From G963665215 sp963665215 (lineage in GTDB: Bacteria > Chloroflexota > Dehalococcoidia > Lucifugimonadales > CAUZJF01), in the NCBI GenBank assembly GCA_963665215.2, contig CAXXWW010000017.1, forward strand, positions 558,001 through 622,000: 64,000 nt of DNA, in the 5' to 3' direction. Within the stretch, counting starts at the first letter, position 1; every line of letters begins with the position of its first letter. The position numbers and the translations under genes were made by a program. This document shows, piece after piece, positions 7,608 through 16,455 of the stretch. The notes under the pieces are model-generated. The model made no database searches. It had not been told where the DNA came from and saw only the letters and a program-made list of their open reading frames with translations.

Positions 7608-9836
7608 ATGGCTTCCAACGTCGTCCTCTCGAATAAGGAGTACAAGGTCGTGGGCACGCGCCCCATCCGGCATGACGGCTACGACAAGGTCACCGGGAAG
7701 GCCAAGTATGGCGCGGACATTAACTTGCCGGGACTCTTGCACGGCAAGGTGCTGAGGAGCCCGCACGCCCACGCCAGGATCCTTTCCATCGACACCAGCA
7801 GGGCCGAGGCGCACCCGGATGTCAGAGCGGTGATTACGGCGAAGGACCTGGTCGATTTCTCCGACAAGCCGATCGGGGTGAGGCACGGCAGTGAGAAGAT
7901 CCTCGCCAGGGACAAGGTTGTGTACATGGGCCAGGCGATCGCGACCCTGGCGACCGCCAGCCCTCACACGTCGGACGAGTTGCTGTCTCTGATTGACGTC
8001 GAATACGAGGTACTGGAGCCTGTTATCGACGCGGAAAACGCAATGAAGCCAGGGGCGCCGCAGATACATGACGAGTACGAAGGGAACGTGGCGTCCTATG
8101 ATCAGTCCAAGCTCGGCGACGTCGAGAAGGGCTTCAAGGAGGCTGACGTCGTCGTCGAGAGGGAGTTCCGGACGCAGACCGTGCACCAGGGATACATCGA
8201 GCCGCACTCCGCGACCGCATGGTGGGCGGCCGCCGAGGGCAAGCTCACCCTCTGGTGCAGCTCCCAGGGACACTTCCAGATCGGCGAAGCCACGGCGGAC
8301 CAATTAGGGATACCCCGGTCCAGCGTAAAAGTAATACCCATGGAGATCGGCGGTGGCTTCGGCGGGAAGACCACCATATACGTTGAGCCCCTGGCGGGCC
8401 TGCTGTCGATGAAGACCGGCCTCCCCGTGAAGATCACGATGACCCGCGCTGAGGTCCTGGAGGCCACGGGACCTACATCAGGCTCGTACATGAAGGTCAA
8501 GATGGGCGCGACGAAGGACGGTAAGCTGACCGCGGCGCAGGCCGACCTCCGGTACCAGGCTGGAGGATTCGCGGGCTCTTCCGTCGGGGCGGGGGCCCTG
8601 TGCATCTTCTCGCCGTATGACGTCGAGAACCTGCTCGTCGACGCCTACGATGTCGTTGACAACAAGCCTAAAACGGCAGCCTACCGGGCGCCTGGGGCGC
8701 CCGGGGCCGCTTTCGCCGCCGAGATCGTCGTGGACGAGCTCGCCAAGAAGCTGAGCATGGACCCTCTTGAGTTCCGGATCATCAACGGTGCGAGGGAAGG
8801 GAGTCTCCGGTCCAACGGCCTCTCGAACCCGGTGATCGGCGCCATCGAGACCAACGAAGCGGCCAAGGCCCACGAGCACTGGTCCGCTCCGCTCGAGGGT
8901 CCGAACCGGGGCAGGGGCGTTGCGACGGGCTTCTGGATCAACGGGGCGGGGCCCGCATGCGCGACTGCAAACGTCAACTACGACGGGACGGTGAATCTGA
9001 CTATTGGCTCGATGGACATCGGCGGGCTCCGCCCCGTCGCGGCCCAGCAGTTCGCCGAGGTGCTGGGCATCCCCGCCGAGGACGTGAATCCCCAAGTTGG
9101 CGACACCGAGTCCATCGGCTACACCTCCATGACCGGCGGCAGCGGAGCGGCCTTCAAGACAGGATGGGCCTGCTACGAAGCCGGGCAGCACGTGAAGAGG
9201 CAGATGATCGACAGGGCCGCGCTGCTGTGGGACGTCTCCGCGGACGATGTCGAGCTGGTTGACGGTGTATTCCAGCACACGTCGGACCCCGAGCTTCACA
9301 TAAGCTTCAAAGAGCTCGCGGGAGAGTTGCCATCCACTGGCGGGCCGGTAGTCGGCAGCGCCAACATGGACCCGAAAGGCGCGGGGAGCGCATTCTGCAC
9401 CAACATCGTCGACGTCGAGGTCGACCCTCAGACGGGCAAGGTGACCATACTACGGTACACCGCGATACAGGACGCGGGCAAGGCCATTCATCCAAGCTAC
9501 GTCGAGGGGCAGATGCAGGGCGGCGCCGTGCAGGGCATCGGCTGGGCGCTCAACGAAGAGTACTACATGAGCGAAGACGGGAAGATGCTGAACTCGAGCT
9601 TCCTGGACTACCGCATGCCTACGTCCCTCGACCTGCCGATGATCGACACCGTGATCGTCGAGGTCGCCAACCCGCAGCACCCGTACGGAGTCAGGGGTGT
9701 GGCTGAAGTATCAATAGTGCCTCCGATGGCCGCCATCGCCAACGCCATCTACGACGCCATTGGCATCCGCATGACAAGCCTTCCCATGAACCCCGCGGCG
9801 ATAGTGAGGGCCATCCAGCAGCAGAACGGCAAGTAG
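7608..9836 (+). CDS. xanthine dehydrogenase-family molybdopterin-binding subunit
   Basis: Large (Mo-cofactor) subunit of the xanthine oxidase/CO dehydrogenase/aldehyde oxidase family, which hydroxylates N-heterocycles, aldehydes or related substrates. 742 aa from ATG 7608, chosen because GGAGGT at 7592-7597 is correctly spaced for it and overlaps the alternative ATG at 7590. Visible: N-terminal a/b hammerhead domain (VTGKAKYGADINLPGLLHGK), Mo-site motifs QGYIEPHSATAWW and GGGFGGKTTIYVEP, and the C-terminal RGVAEVSIVPPMAAIANAIY with the conserved catalytic Glu. The FAD and 2Fe-2S subunits that normally accompany it are not in the neighbourhood, so it either uses distant partners or is a stand-alone paralogue. 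Substrate unknown. Confidence 0.9.
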   Translation: MASNVVLSNKEYKVVGTRPIRHDGYDKVTGKAKYGADINLPGLLHGKVLRSPHAHARILSIDTSRAEAHPDVRAVITAKDLVDFSDKPIGVRHGSEKILARDKVVYMGQAIATLATASPHTSDELLSLIDVEYEVLEPVIDAENAMKPGAPQIHDEYEGNVASYDQSKLGDVEKGFKEADVVVEREFRTQTVHQGYIEPHSATAWWAAAEGKLTLWCSSQGHFQIGEATADQLGIPRSSVKVIPMEIGGGFGGKTTIYVEPLAGLLSMKTGLPVKITMTRAEVLEATGPTSGSYMKVKMGATKDGKLTAAQADLRYQAGGFAGSSVGAGALCIFSPYDVENLLVDAYDVVDNKPKTAAYRAPGAPGAAFAAEIVVDELAKKLSMDPLEFRIINGAREGSLRSNGLSNPVIGAIETNEAAKAHEHWSAPLEGPNRGRGVATGFWINGAGPACATANVNYDGTVNLTIGSMDIGGLRPVAAQQFAEVLGIPAEDVNPQVGDTESIGYTSMTGGSGAAFKTGWACYEAGQHVKRQMIDRAALLWDVSADDVELVDGVFQHTSDPELHISFKELAGELPSTGGPVVGSANMDPKGAGSAFCTNIVDVEVDPQTGKVTILRYTAIQDAGKAIHPSYVEGQMQGGAVQGIGWALNEEYYMSEDGKMLNSSFLDYRMPTSLDLPMIDTVIVEVANPQHPYGVRGVAEVSIVPPMAAIANAIYDAIGIRMTSLPMNPAAIVRAIQQQNGK

Positions 9837-10109
9837 CTCGTATCGGACCCGTGCAGCAGCGAGCGCTCGCGGTTGGGCGCGGCCCTCGTCCAGGAGACCT
9901 GCCTGCTGACCACTGAGGGTTCAGGCCTGTTCTTTTGCGCCAGGACAACACGGGTCGACCGCGCCGCGACTTCTCCCGAGATACGATTGTGCCCCTCGAT
10001 CAAAACCACCCCATCCAGCTGTCACATTCTGTTGACAGGCGCTACATATTGTTGTACCTTTGCGCCGATATACCATGTGTTGCGGTAATTCTCGTGCAGA
10101 GGGCTGCGA
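9837..10109. other. intergenic region upstream of XRE gene
   Basis: About 270 bp. An A+T-rich stretch near 10020-10090 (ctgttgacaggcgctacatattgttgtac) contains TTGACA (about 10031) and could supply the promoter for the XRE gene. No gene seen. Confidence 0.35.
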
Positions 10110-10331
10110 ATGGTGTGGGACCGCGAGACGATCGGGCAGCGGATTCGACGAATCAGAAACCAGCAAGGCCTCACTCAGGAGGGGCTTGGGCAGCTTAGCG
10201 GAATGAGTGGATTCACGATCAACCGCATTGAGACGGCGGAGGCGCCGATATACGGGGAGTTCGTCGAGGGGCTGGCGGGGGCCTTGAGGGTGTCTGAGAC
10301 TTATCTGCTACGCGGCGATACCCGCCCGTGA
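10110..10331 (+). CDS. small XRE-family HTH regulator
   Basis: 73-aa protein consisting of a single Cro/CI-type helix-turn-helix: IGQRIRRIRNQQGLTQEGLG, then SGMSGFTINRIET as recognition region, then EFVEGLAGALRVSETYLLRG. No effector domain. Stand-alone regulators of this size are common and their targets cannot be guessed; the nearest downstream gene is the repeat lipoprotein. GTG at 10089 region is not needed; ATG 10110 fits the domain start. Confidence 0.8.
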   Translation: MVWDRETIGQRIRRIRNQQGLTQEGLGQLSGMSGFTINRIETAEAPIYGEFVEGLAGALRVSETYLLRGDTRP

Positions 10332-10494
10332 CGGGACACCGAGCGACAATTCGTGCCAATGTGTGAGGAGACAGGAGGTCAATGGGTCCGGGTGTGTCAG
10401 CACAAAGCTGCGGCGGCTCGGGAACAGGCCCACTTGTCCGGGAGAACCAAGGGTGTGGCAGCTAGCTCGCGTCGGAGTGGTCTCGTTGCGCAAG

Positions 10495-11931
10495 ATGGGG
10501 AGTGACCAGAGATTCGGCGTTTTTCTGATCCTATTGGCGGTGGCCGCCATTACAGGGTCCTGCGACCTTCTTCCGGGAGGCCAGTCTGGACCGACTCCCG
10601 GGCCGGTGGTCCGGCCCAGCCCCGCCCCCCGCCAAGATACTCCCACCCCCGCCCCGACTTCGACGCCCGAGGCAACCGCGACGCCAGAGGCCAAACCCAA
10701 CCTCACACTCGAGCAAGCACGCGAGTTGGTGTTCCAGCTAGTGCGCCCTTGCGCCGACCAGATAACGCGGTCACGGGAGGCGGCGGTGGAGGTGACCTCC
10801 TCACCTTTCTTCCGGCGGGAAGACGGGTACTGGACTACCCAGGCCTCCAGCGAAGACGGGAGCTTGAGCTTTGGTAACTGGAAGATTGTCGACGCTACAG
10901 GAGAGGTGACATCCCTGGACGAGGTGGCCCTCGCCATTATGTCGGCCGATACGGTTTGCGAAAACCCCGTTTCCTTGCAGGCGGGGGGTTTCACTCCGCC
11001 GCTGATATTGACATCCACCCCTGCACCCAGCCCGATGCCAACTCCGACGGCCACTCCGACCTCAGTGTCCAACCTCACGGTTGTAGAGGTCCAACAGCTC
11101 ATATTTCAGATGGTGAGGCAATGTGCCGATTTCGTATCTCTCTCGATGGAGGACCCCGTACAAGTGGCGTTTGCTACAGTCTACGACCCTGCCACGGCGA
11201 CGTGGACCACCGACGCCACGAGTGAAGACGAGTCACTGAACCTTGGTCGCTGGCAGGTCACGGACGCCACGGCAGAAGTAGCGCCGCTAGACGACGTGGC
11301 AATATCAATCTCACCCTCAGACGTGACCTGTGGGGAGCCCGTCGCGGCACTTTCCACGGGGCTTACGCCACCAATCATCTCGGCCCCGCCCCCTACGCCA
11401 ACTCCCACCCCAACAGCAACGCCGTCTCCGGTGGTGAGCACGGCACAGCAGGCAGCGCTGAGGGTCTGGGTCAACGTATTCAACTGTTACGACCATTTCC
11501 CCGACCTCGAGAACTTCACGGCCTACCCGGACGACGTGGGCCGTTGGATCGTGGAGGGGAGTTCGGCTATCACTCACTATGGGCTCTGGCAGGTCAACAC
11601 GCTGACCGGAGAGATCTCTCCGTCGGACCTCCTGGCCAAAGAGGCGGCCACCTTCTGTGGGTTCCCGGCCGAGGCAACTTTCCCCGCCGCCGTGACCGCC
11701 GAGCAGGCCGAGCTCTTGGTCTGGATTTCATCGTACGACTGTTTCGACACTAAGCCAAACACCACCAGCTTCACGGCCTATCAGGACAACCCACGGCGGT
11801 GGCTGGTCGAAGGAAAAGAAGGGGTCGTTTACTACGGCATGTGGATGGTGGACACCAGCACAGCCACCATCGACCCATGGGATGACGTTTCCCGTGAGGC
11901 GAAGCGCAAGGAGTGCTACCGGGAGCCATAG
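10495..11931 (+). CDS. secreted lipoprotein with four repeat modules and Thr-Pro linkers
   Basis: Unrecognised function. The start at ATG 10495 is chosen because it gives a clean lipoprotein signal: MGSDQRFGVFLILLAVAAIT, then GSC as lipobox. After a Thr/Pro-rich linker come two related modules (LTLEQARELVFQLVRPCADQ and LTVVEVQQLIFQMVRQCADF) and two of a second, related type (AALRVWVNVFNCYDHFPDLE and AELLVWISSYDCFDTKPNTT), each about 80-100 aa, most with two conserved Cys and a GxWxVxxxTGEI-like strand. Further TPTPTPTAT linkers separate them. Likely anchored outside the membrane. The longer ORF start at 10363 would bury the signal peptide. Confidence 0.6.
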   Translation: MGSDQRFGVFLILLAVAAITGSCDLLPGGQSGPTPGPVVRPSPAPRQDTPTPAPTSTPEATATPEAKPNLTLEQARELVFQLVRPCADQITRSREAAVEVTSSPFFRREDGYWTTQASSEDGSLSFGNWKIVDATGEVTSLDEVALAIMSADTVCENPVSLQAGGFTPPLILTSTPAPSPMPTPTATPTSVSNLTVVEVQQLIFQMVRQCADFVSLSMEDPVQVAFATVYDPATATWTTDATSEDESLNLGRWQVTDATAEVAPLDDVAISISPSDVTCGEPVAALSTGLTPPIISAPPPTPTPTPTATPSPVVSTAQQAALRVWVNVFNCYDHFPDLENFTAYPDDVGRWIVEGSSAITHYGLWQVNTLTGEISPSDLLAKEAATFCGFPAEATFPAAVTAEQAELLVWISSYDCFDTKPNTTSFTAYQDNPRRWLVEGKEGVVYYGMWMVDTSTATIDPWDDVSREAKRKECYREP

Positions 11932-12141
11932 CAACCGGCTGCCGCCTTGACAGTTCCCCCTACCCCACCGCGCGCGGGTCTGGCAGGAGATGACGCCGCA
12001 GTTGGGCCGTCAACACAGCTCTTGGCCCTGCCCGGCGGGCCGCCGCTACTTGCACAAAGATGCTCGGGGAGCGACCCACGAGCCACGCGGCAGGGGCTCC
12101 ATTACCCGATGACATCTGCCACGGGTCAGATGGCGTGAAGC

Positions 12142-12717
12142 CTAGTGGCCTTCAGGGGAACCTGTTTTCAGGCCCAGCTCGCTAGCCACGGGCTTCAGCG
12201 CCTGGGTCACGAATGCGATATGCTCGTCCAGGTCCACGCCCATCTCCTGAGCGCCGCTCGTGATGTCCTCGCGCCGGATATCCCGGGCAAATGCCTTGTC
12301 CTTCATCTTCTTTTTCACCGACCTGGTCTGCAGATCTTCCAGGCTCTTGCTGGGGCGTACCAAGGTAACGGCCCGAATGAAGCCTGAGAGCTCATCCACC
12401 GCAAAGAGGGTCTTCTCCATGAGGGTCTCCCGCTTGATGCCGGTGTGATCACCGTGACTCAGAACGGCGCGGACTACCTCCTCTGGAGTGCCCCGCTGCT
12501 TGAGGATGTTGGCCCCATAGGTGGGATGGTCCTCCGGGGAGGGGCACACCTCCCAGTCGAAGTCGTGGAGCAGGCCGGAGATGCCCCACATCTCCTCATC
12601 CTCTTTAAACTTCCGTGCGTATGCGCGCATGGCGGCCTCCACGGCCAGGAGATGTTTCATCAGCGAGTCTGTCTTCACGTACTCATTCAGTATGTCCATC
12701 GCCTGTTCTCTATTCAT
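12142..12717 (-). CDS. HD-domain metal-dependent hydrolase (HDIG-type)
   Basis: 191-aa single-domain HD phosphohydrolase. The metal-binding H...HD...D pattern is visible: KHLLAVEAAMRAYA, GISGLLHDFDWE, then VVRAVLSHGD and LFAVDELSGFI. Start at ATG 12717 is preferred over the ORF start at 12780 because GGGAGG sits seven bases before it. Families of this size act on nucleotides or are uncharacterised (YedJ/HDIG-like). It stands alone, convergent with the lipoprotein gene. Confidence 0.8.
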   Translation of the reverse strand: MNREQAMDILNEYVKTDSLMKHLLAVEAAMRAYARKFKEDEEMWGISGLLHDFDWEVCPSPEDHPTYGANILKQRGTPEEVVRAVLSHGDHTGIKRETLMEKTLFAVDELSGFIRAVTLVRPSKSLEDLQTRSVKKKMKDKAFARDIRREDITSGAQEMGVDLDEHIAFVTQALKPVASELGLKTGSPEGH

Positions 12718-13106
12718 ACGTGTCCTCCCTGACACTTGTCCCCAGAGTGAGGTTGCCTCGCGACCGTCACGAAAACACAAGGAAGAGGAGGAACTGGATG
12801 ATGGCCAAGAACCCTCTCTTTATTCGAGAGCCGGGCGCACTTGACGACCGACTCAATGGTAGGACATGATGCGCCCTGCCACAAGGCCTAGCCGACAATC
12901 CAATCCGTCGTGGCCTGAGTCTCAATCGTGGCAGCGGGATTCCACGCGCTGGTCGATGAGGGCGAGGCCCCACCGGAGACGTCACCGTGCTCGTGGTTGC
13001 CGCTGCCTGGAGGTGGAGGACACACCAGGTTCGGGGTATACTGCTGTAGGATGCAATCACTGATGCCAGTTGGTCTATAAATCGGACGCTTAAGGAGGCG
13101 ATACAG
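12718..13106. other. intergenic region upstream of aldo/keto reductase
   Basis: About 390 bp. A 22-codon plus-strand frame (MAKNPLFIREPGALDDRLNG) and a minus-strand tail-like frame (12888-13115, ending TIETQATTDWIVG) look like gene debris but match nothing I recognise. TATACT near 13038 may be the -10 for the next gene. Confidence 0.3.
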
Positions 13107-14024
13107 ATGCCACAAAGACTACCTACCGCAACTCTAGGGCGCACTGGACTTCAGGTTACTCGGTTGGGATTCGGTGCAATGGAGCTCCGGGACGCTCCGA
13201 GGGGGAGACCCGTAAAAGAGGAAGAAGCGAAGGCGGTTCTGAACGCGGTGTTGGACGCCGGTGTGAACTTCATCGACACCTCGATAGACTACGGTAGAAG
13301 CGAGGAGTTCATCGGCAAATACGTCTCCCATCGCAGACCTGAGTTCTACCTGGCGTCGAAGTGCGGATGCCCTGTGGTGCCAGACGCAGTCGCCCGGGGC
13401 GAACACACATACAGTCGCGAGAACATCGTTGCCGGCGTGAACCAGAGCTTGGCCCGCATGAAAACGGACCACCTCGATTTCGTTCAATTCCACGGCAGCC
13501 CGTCTAAAGAGACGCTGGCGGAAAACGAGGCAATAGAGACGTTGCTCGACCTCCAGAGGGAAGGCAAGATACGGTTTCTGGGCTCGTCCTCGACACTGCC
13601 CAATATCGCAGACCACATCGAGATGGGCGTATTCGACGAGTTTCAAATCCCCTACTCTGCTCTACAGCGCGAGCACGAGGAGATCATCACGAAGGCGGCG
13701 GGTGCCGGAGTCGGCACGGTAATACGGGGTGGAGTCGCAAAGGGCGAACCCGGCGTGTCTGGCGTCTCGCGTCCGGATGCCTGGACAAAATTTGACGCAG
13801 CCAGTCTGAATGATCTGCTGGAGGAGGGCGAGAGTCGAACGGCTTTCATGTTGCGCTTTACGTTGAGCCATCCACAGATGCATACGACAATCGTGGGCAC
13901 TCAGAACTTGGACCACCTGCGGGACAACGTCGATGCAGCGATAAAAGGTCCTCTGGCGTCAGACGTCTATGAGGAGGCGAAACGGAGACTCGCATCGGTC
14001 GACGTCAAGCCTGCATCGCCGTGA
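13107..14024 (+). CDS. aldo/keto reductase
   Basis: NAD(P)H-dependent oxidoreductase of the AKR superfamily (TIM barrel), 305 aa. Catalytic tetrad regions are visible: Asp/Tyr in NFIDTSIDYGRSEEFIGKYV, Lys in FYLASKCG, His in DFVQFHGSP. The cofactor-binding end is TTIVGTQNLDHLRDNVDA. Start ATG is preceded by AAGGAGG at ideal spacing. Typical substrates are carbonyls or sugars; no specific one is indicated. Single gene followed by a cupin. Confidence 0.9.
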   Translation: MPQRLPTATLGRTGLQVTRLGFGAMELRDAPRGRPVKEEEAKAVLNAVLDAGVNFIDTSIDYGRSEEFIGKYVSHRRPEFYLASKCGCPVVPDAVARGEHTYSRENIVAGVNQSLARMKTDHLDFVQFHGSPSKETLAENEAIETLLDLQREGKIRFLGSSSTLPNIADHIEMGVFDEFQIPYSALQREHEEIITKAAGAGVGTVIRGGVAKGEPGVSGVSRPDAWTKFDAASLNDLLEEGESRTAFMLRFTLSHPQMHTTIVGTQNLDHLRDNVDAAIKGPLASDVYEEAKRRLASVDVKPASP

Positions 14025-14271
14025 GGAAGCGTCGAGCTTTCCAGCCTCGAGCCCCGACAAGCAGACCGGGGCATTCTGATTGGCCCGTTCAGGTGCTCGT
14101 GAGTAGCATCATCTAGCCGGGCGTCAGCTTGTTAAATACCTGGTATCGCTGATAGTGCTGGAGCAGTTGGGGGTTCAGCGTGTACTCTCGGATGAGATTG
14201 ACACATCATCAAGTAGTGTCTACGATGGCTCTATTCTCAAGCAGCAGATAGCTTCATCAAGGAGGAGCAAA

Positions 14272-14568
14272 ATGGCTGAAGACGCAGTGACGGTAGCGCC
14301 TGATCAGTATTCGGTAGTAGAAGATAACGACCGGGTCAGGATTCTGGAGTTTCGTGGCGGTCCCGGCACCGCGAGCAAGATGCATTCGCATCCAGCGGTC
14401 GTTGCCGTAGCCCTGTCCGACGCTAAGGTCCGGTTCACTTTCCCCAATGGCCAGAGCATGGAGCTCGAGCTGAAATCCGTCATGGCAATGTACCAGGACG
14501 CCGCGGACCATGCCACGGAGGTCCTGGGGAACTCCGAGTCCCACGTCATACTGATAGAGTTGAAGTAA
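14272..14568 (+). CDS. small cupin-fold protein
   Basis: 98-aa protein from ATG 14272, chosen for AAGGAGGAG just upstream. Contains the weak cupin pattern: VRILEFRGGPGTASKMHSHP with the metal-binding His pair, then VRFTFPNGQSMELELKSVMA and DAADHATEVLGNSESHVILI. Probably a small metal-binding cupin of unknown substrate. A second small cupin at 27890-28189 has the same layout but is not a close copy. Confidence 0.7.
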   Translation: MAEDAVTVAPDQYSVVEDNDRVRILEFRGGPGTASKMHSHPAVVAVALSDAKVRFTFPNGQSMELELKSVMAMYQDAADHATEVLGNSESHVILIELK

Positions 14569-14701
14569 GTGCGTACTGTCGAGCCTGCCCCCGCTGGTTG
14601 AGCTCGAACCTGACAATTCATCTGTCGGAGCGATCTCCAGCCGCAAGGCGGGGACTGTCAAGGTTTCGTAGCCCGAGGCCCCTGAGAGCGACCCTCTCAA
14701 C

Positions 14702-14880
14702 TTAGCCTGCCTGCGAATCGCGGATGCGGCCGTGCTCCCGCCGCGACACCACCCGCTCCATGAGGGCGCGCATCCCGAGATCTCGGGAGATTGCCAGCGA
14801 CTCGTTCAGCAGGGACACCGCCCTCTCCCGGTCGCCATCACGGTCGCGCTCGGTTAAGGCGTCGCTGGGAGAGAGCCTGG
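14702..14880 (-). pseudogene. C-terminal remnant of a TPR/ATPase regulator (copy 1)
   Basis: Short frame ending at 14702 reads DGDRERAVSLLNESLAISRD then LGMRALMERVVSRRE, the C-terminal tail usual in large AAA-ATPase/TPR regulators and adenylate-cyclase-like proteins of Chloroflexota. No upstream part is present. A related fragment lies at 25965-26155. Confidence 0.6.
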
Positions 14881-14910
14881 ACTGGTGATTCCCCACGTGC
14901 GAACCGGGCG

Positions 14911-16068
14911 TCAGTTCACCTGGACTGCGGGTGGGGTGACGTAGTTGTTGTTCTTCTCGGCCACCTTGGCCTCGCTGGCGTCGCCTTTGTGGATGTAGAT
15001 CCGGTACCGAAACCGTAGCGAGTCTCGCGCAGGGAGCACATACTCCCCGCTGGGTCCTCCGCCCTCGAACGTGGAGACTGCGAAGGGGTTTGTCGTCAGG
15101 AGTCCGTAGTCCCGCGCGTGCCAGTATGTCGGGTGGCGGAAGCTCTTGGGATGGTCGAAGATGGCGACGCCGACCGTCAGGCCATTGACAGGTCCCGAAT
15201 AGTCGCACCAGTCGGCACGCTTGCCCCACACTTCGTTCTCGTTGACGGCGCCATAGGAGTTCTCCAGACGCCCCCCGCGGGCCACGTCCATGGAGCTGGC
15301 GACCCGCAGTGAGATAATGCCCCCCTCTTTGGTATCTCCAAACAGCACGTCCTCCTCCGCAGCGGTGAGGGTCAGGTCGATGTCCACCAGCCGCGAGGGG
15401 GCCACGTTGTAGAACTTCATCACTCGGCGCTCTCTGAGCAGCACGCTCCGTTTGTCAGGTGTCACCCAGTCGCTGAGGGCATCGGCGAGGCCGTAGACCG
15501 GCCCGCTTTCCAGCGCGGCGAACTCGCGGTGCACGGTGTGTCCGCGACCGCTGCCCTCGGTCCAGTTGTCCACGCCATTGACCTCCCCGTACGCTACGTA
15601 GATGCCCCTGTGATGGGGGTGGTCCGTGGTTTCACCCGGTGCATCGCGGACCATGGGAAACCCGCGGGTTACCGGGTCCCCGTAGGGCCCCATCACCGGG
15701 TGGAAGTAAGGCCGCTGCCACTGGGGCCCGGAAAAGTAGCTGGTGACGAACTCGCCCCGGACCAGCACGTCCAGGCGTCCCTCCGAGTCGGTCTCGAGCT
15801 GGACAGACTCTTCGGCGGAATCCGCTGCCCGGCCCTGTGAGATGTTCACGTGATACGTCTTACTGGCGCCCGCTTCCAGTCCCGGCTCAATCCAGGTCAG
15901 CTCGACTCCACCACCGCTCCTCTCCCACTGGGCAGGCATGAGGGCGCCCGATACGGCATCCGTTAGCTTGATGGACCGGAATTCCGACCGGGCGTCCAGC
16001 TGGACCTCCACCGGCGTCTGGCTGTAGTTATGGCTCGAGGCCGTAACGACGATGCTCTTGATCGACAT
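14911..16068 (-). CDS. PmoA-family (DUF6807) protein
   Basis: 385 aa, the usual length for the family once named after a methane-oxygenase subunit but found next to carbohydrate-catabolism genes. The diagnostic block DHPHHRGIYVAYGEVNGVDN (about residues 148-167) is intact, followed by the beta-sandwich core (YNVAPSRLVDIDLTLTAAEE, TKEGGIISLRVASSM). No signal peptide. Divergent from the Gfo/Idh gene at 16456, with which such genes are often linked; a role in sugar or sugar-acid breakdown is inferred. Confidence 0.82.
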   Translation of the reverse strand: MSIKSIVVTASSHNYSQTPVEVQLDARSEFRSIKLTDAVSGALMPAQWERSGGGVELTWIEPGLEAGASKTYHVNISQGRAADSAEESVQLETDSEGRLDVLVRGEFVTSYFSGPQWQRPYFHPVMGPYGDPVTRGFPMVRDAPGETTDHPHHRGIYVAYGEVNGVDNWTEGSGRGHTVHREFAALESGPVYGLADALSDWVTPDKRSVLLRERRVMKFYNVAPSRLVDIDLTLTAAEEDVLFGDTKEGGIISLRVASSMDVARGGRLENSYGAVNENEVWGKRADWCDYSGPVNGLTVGVAIFDHPKSFRHPTYWHARDYGLLTTNPFAVSTFEGGGPSGEYVLPARDSLRFRYRIYIHKGDASEAKVAEKNNNYVTPPAVQVN

Positions 16069-16455
16069 GATCGCACGCCCTTTCTATTAGCTCACCTCTG
16101 GCGTGAAGGTCCGTCAGTCGCTCCGGGCCGACGGCATACCGCTCCCACTCCCAGGCGATGGCGTGGCGCGGCCTCTATGGCGGGTCGCCGCTGGTGGTGC
16201 TGTTGGTGATACCCAGCTCGCCCTCGTTGTGGATGCCGCCGCATGCTGTGCCCGCTCATGTTCGACGGCTCCTTTTTTGACAGGACTTGTGCCGCCATCA
16301 TAGCACTTAAGAGCGAGACCCGAGGGTCTGGTCAGACGTCGACAGTGGCCCCGCTCGGTGATAGGATTGCCAGTGTTCCTCGCCCTGTCGACGATCAGAA
16401 TACGCGACGATTCCTGCTGGGCTGTCAACCCGGATGTTTGTCAGCGGAGGTGATC
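16069..16455. other. divergent intergenic region PmoA gene / Gfo-Idh gene
   Basis: About 390 bp between divergent genes. On the minus strand TATGAT lies near 16297, followed by AAAAAAGGAGCC and a short frame. Presumably carries both promoters. Confidence 0.35.

Noticed and set aside
8478..9299. 273-aa minus-strand ORF inside the molybdenum hydroxylase gene
   Set aside because: Antisense shadow of a gene with strong homology; low-complexity Arg/Gly/Pro composition.
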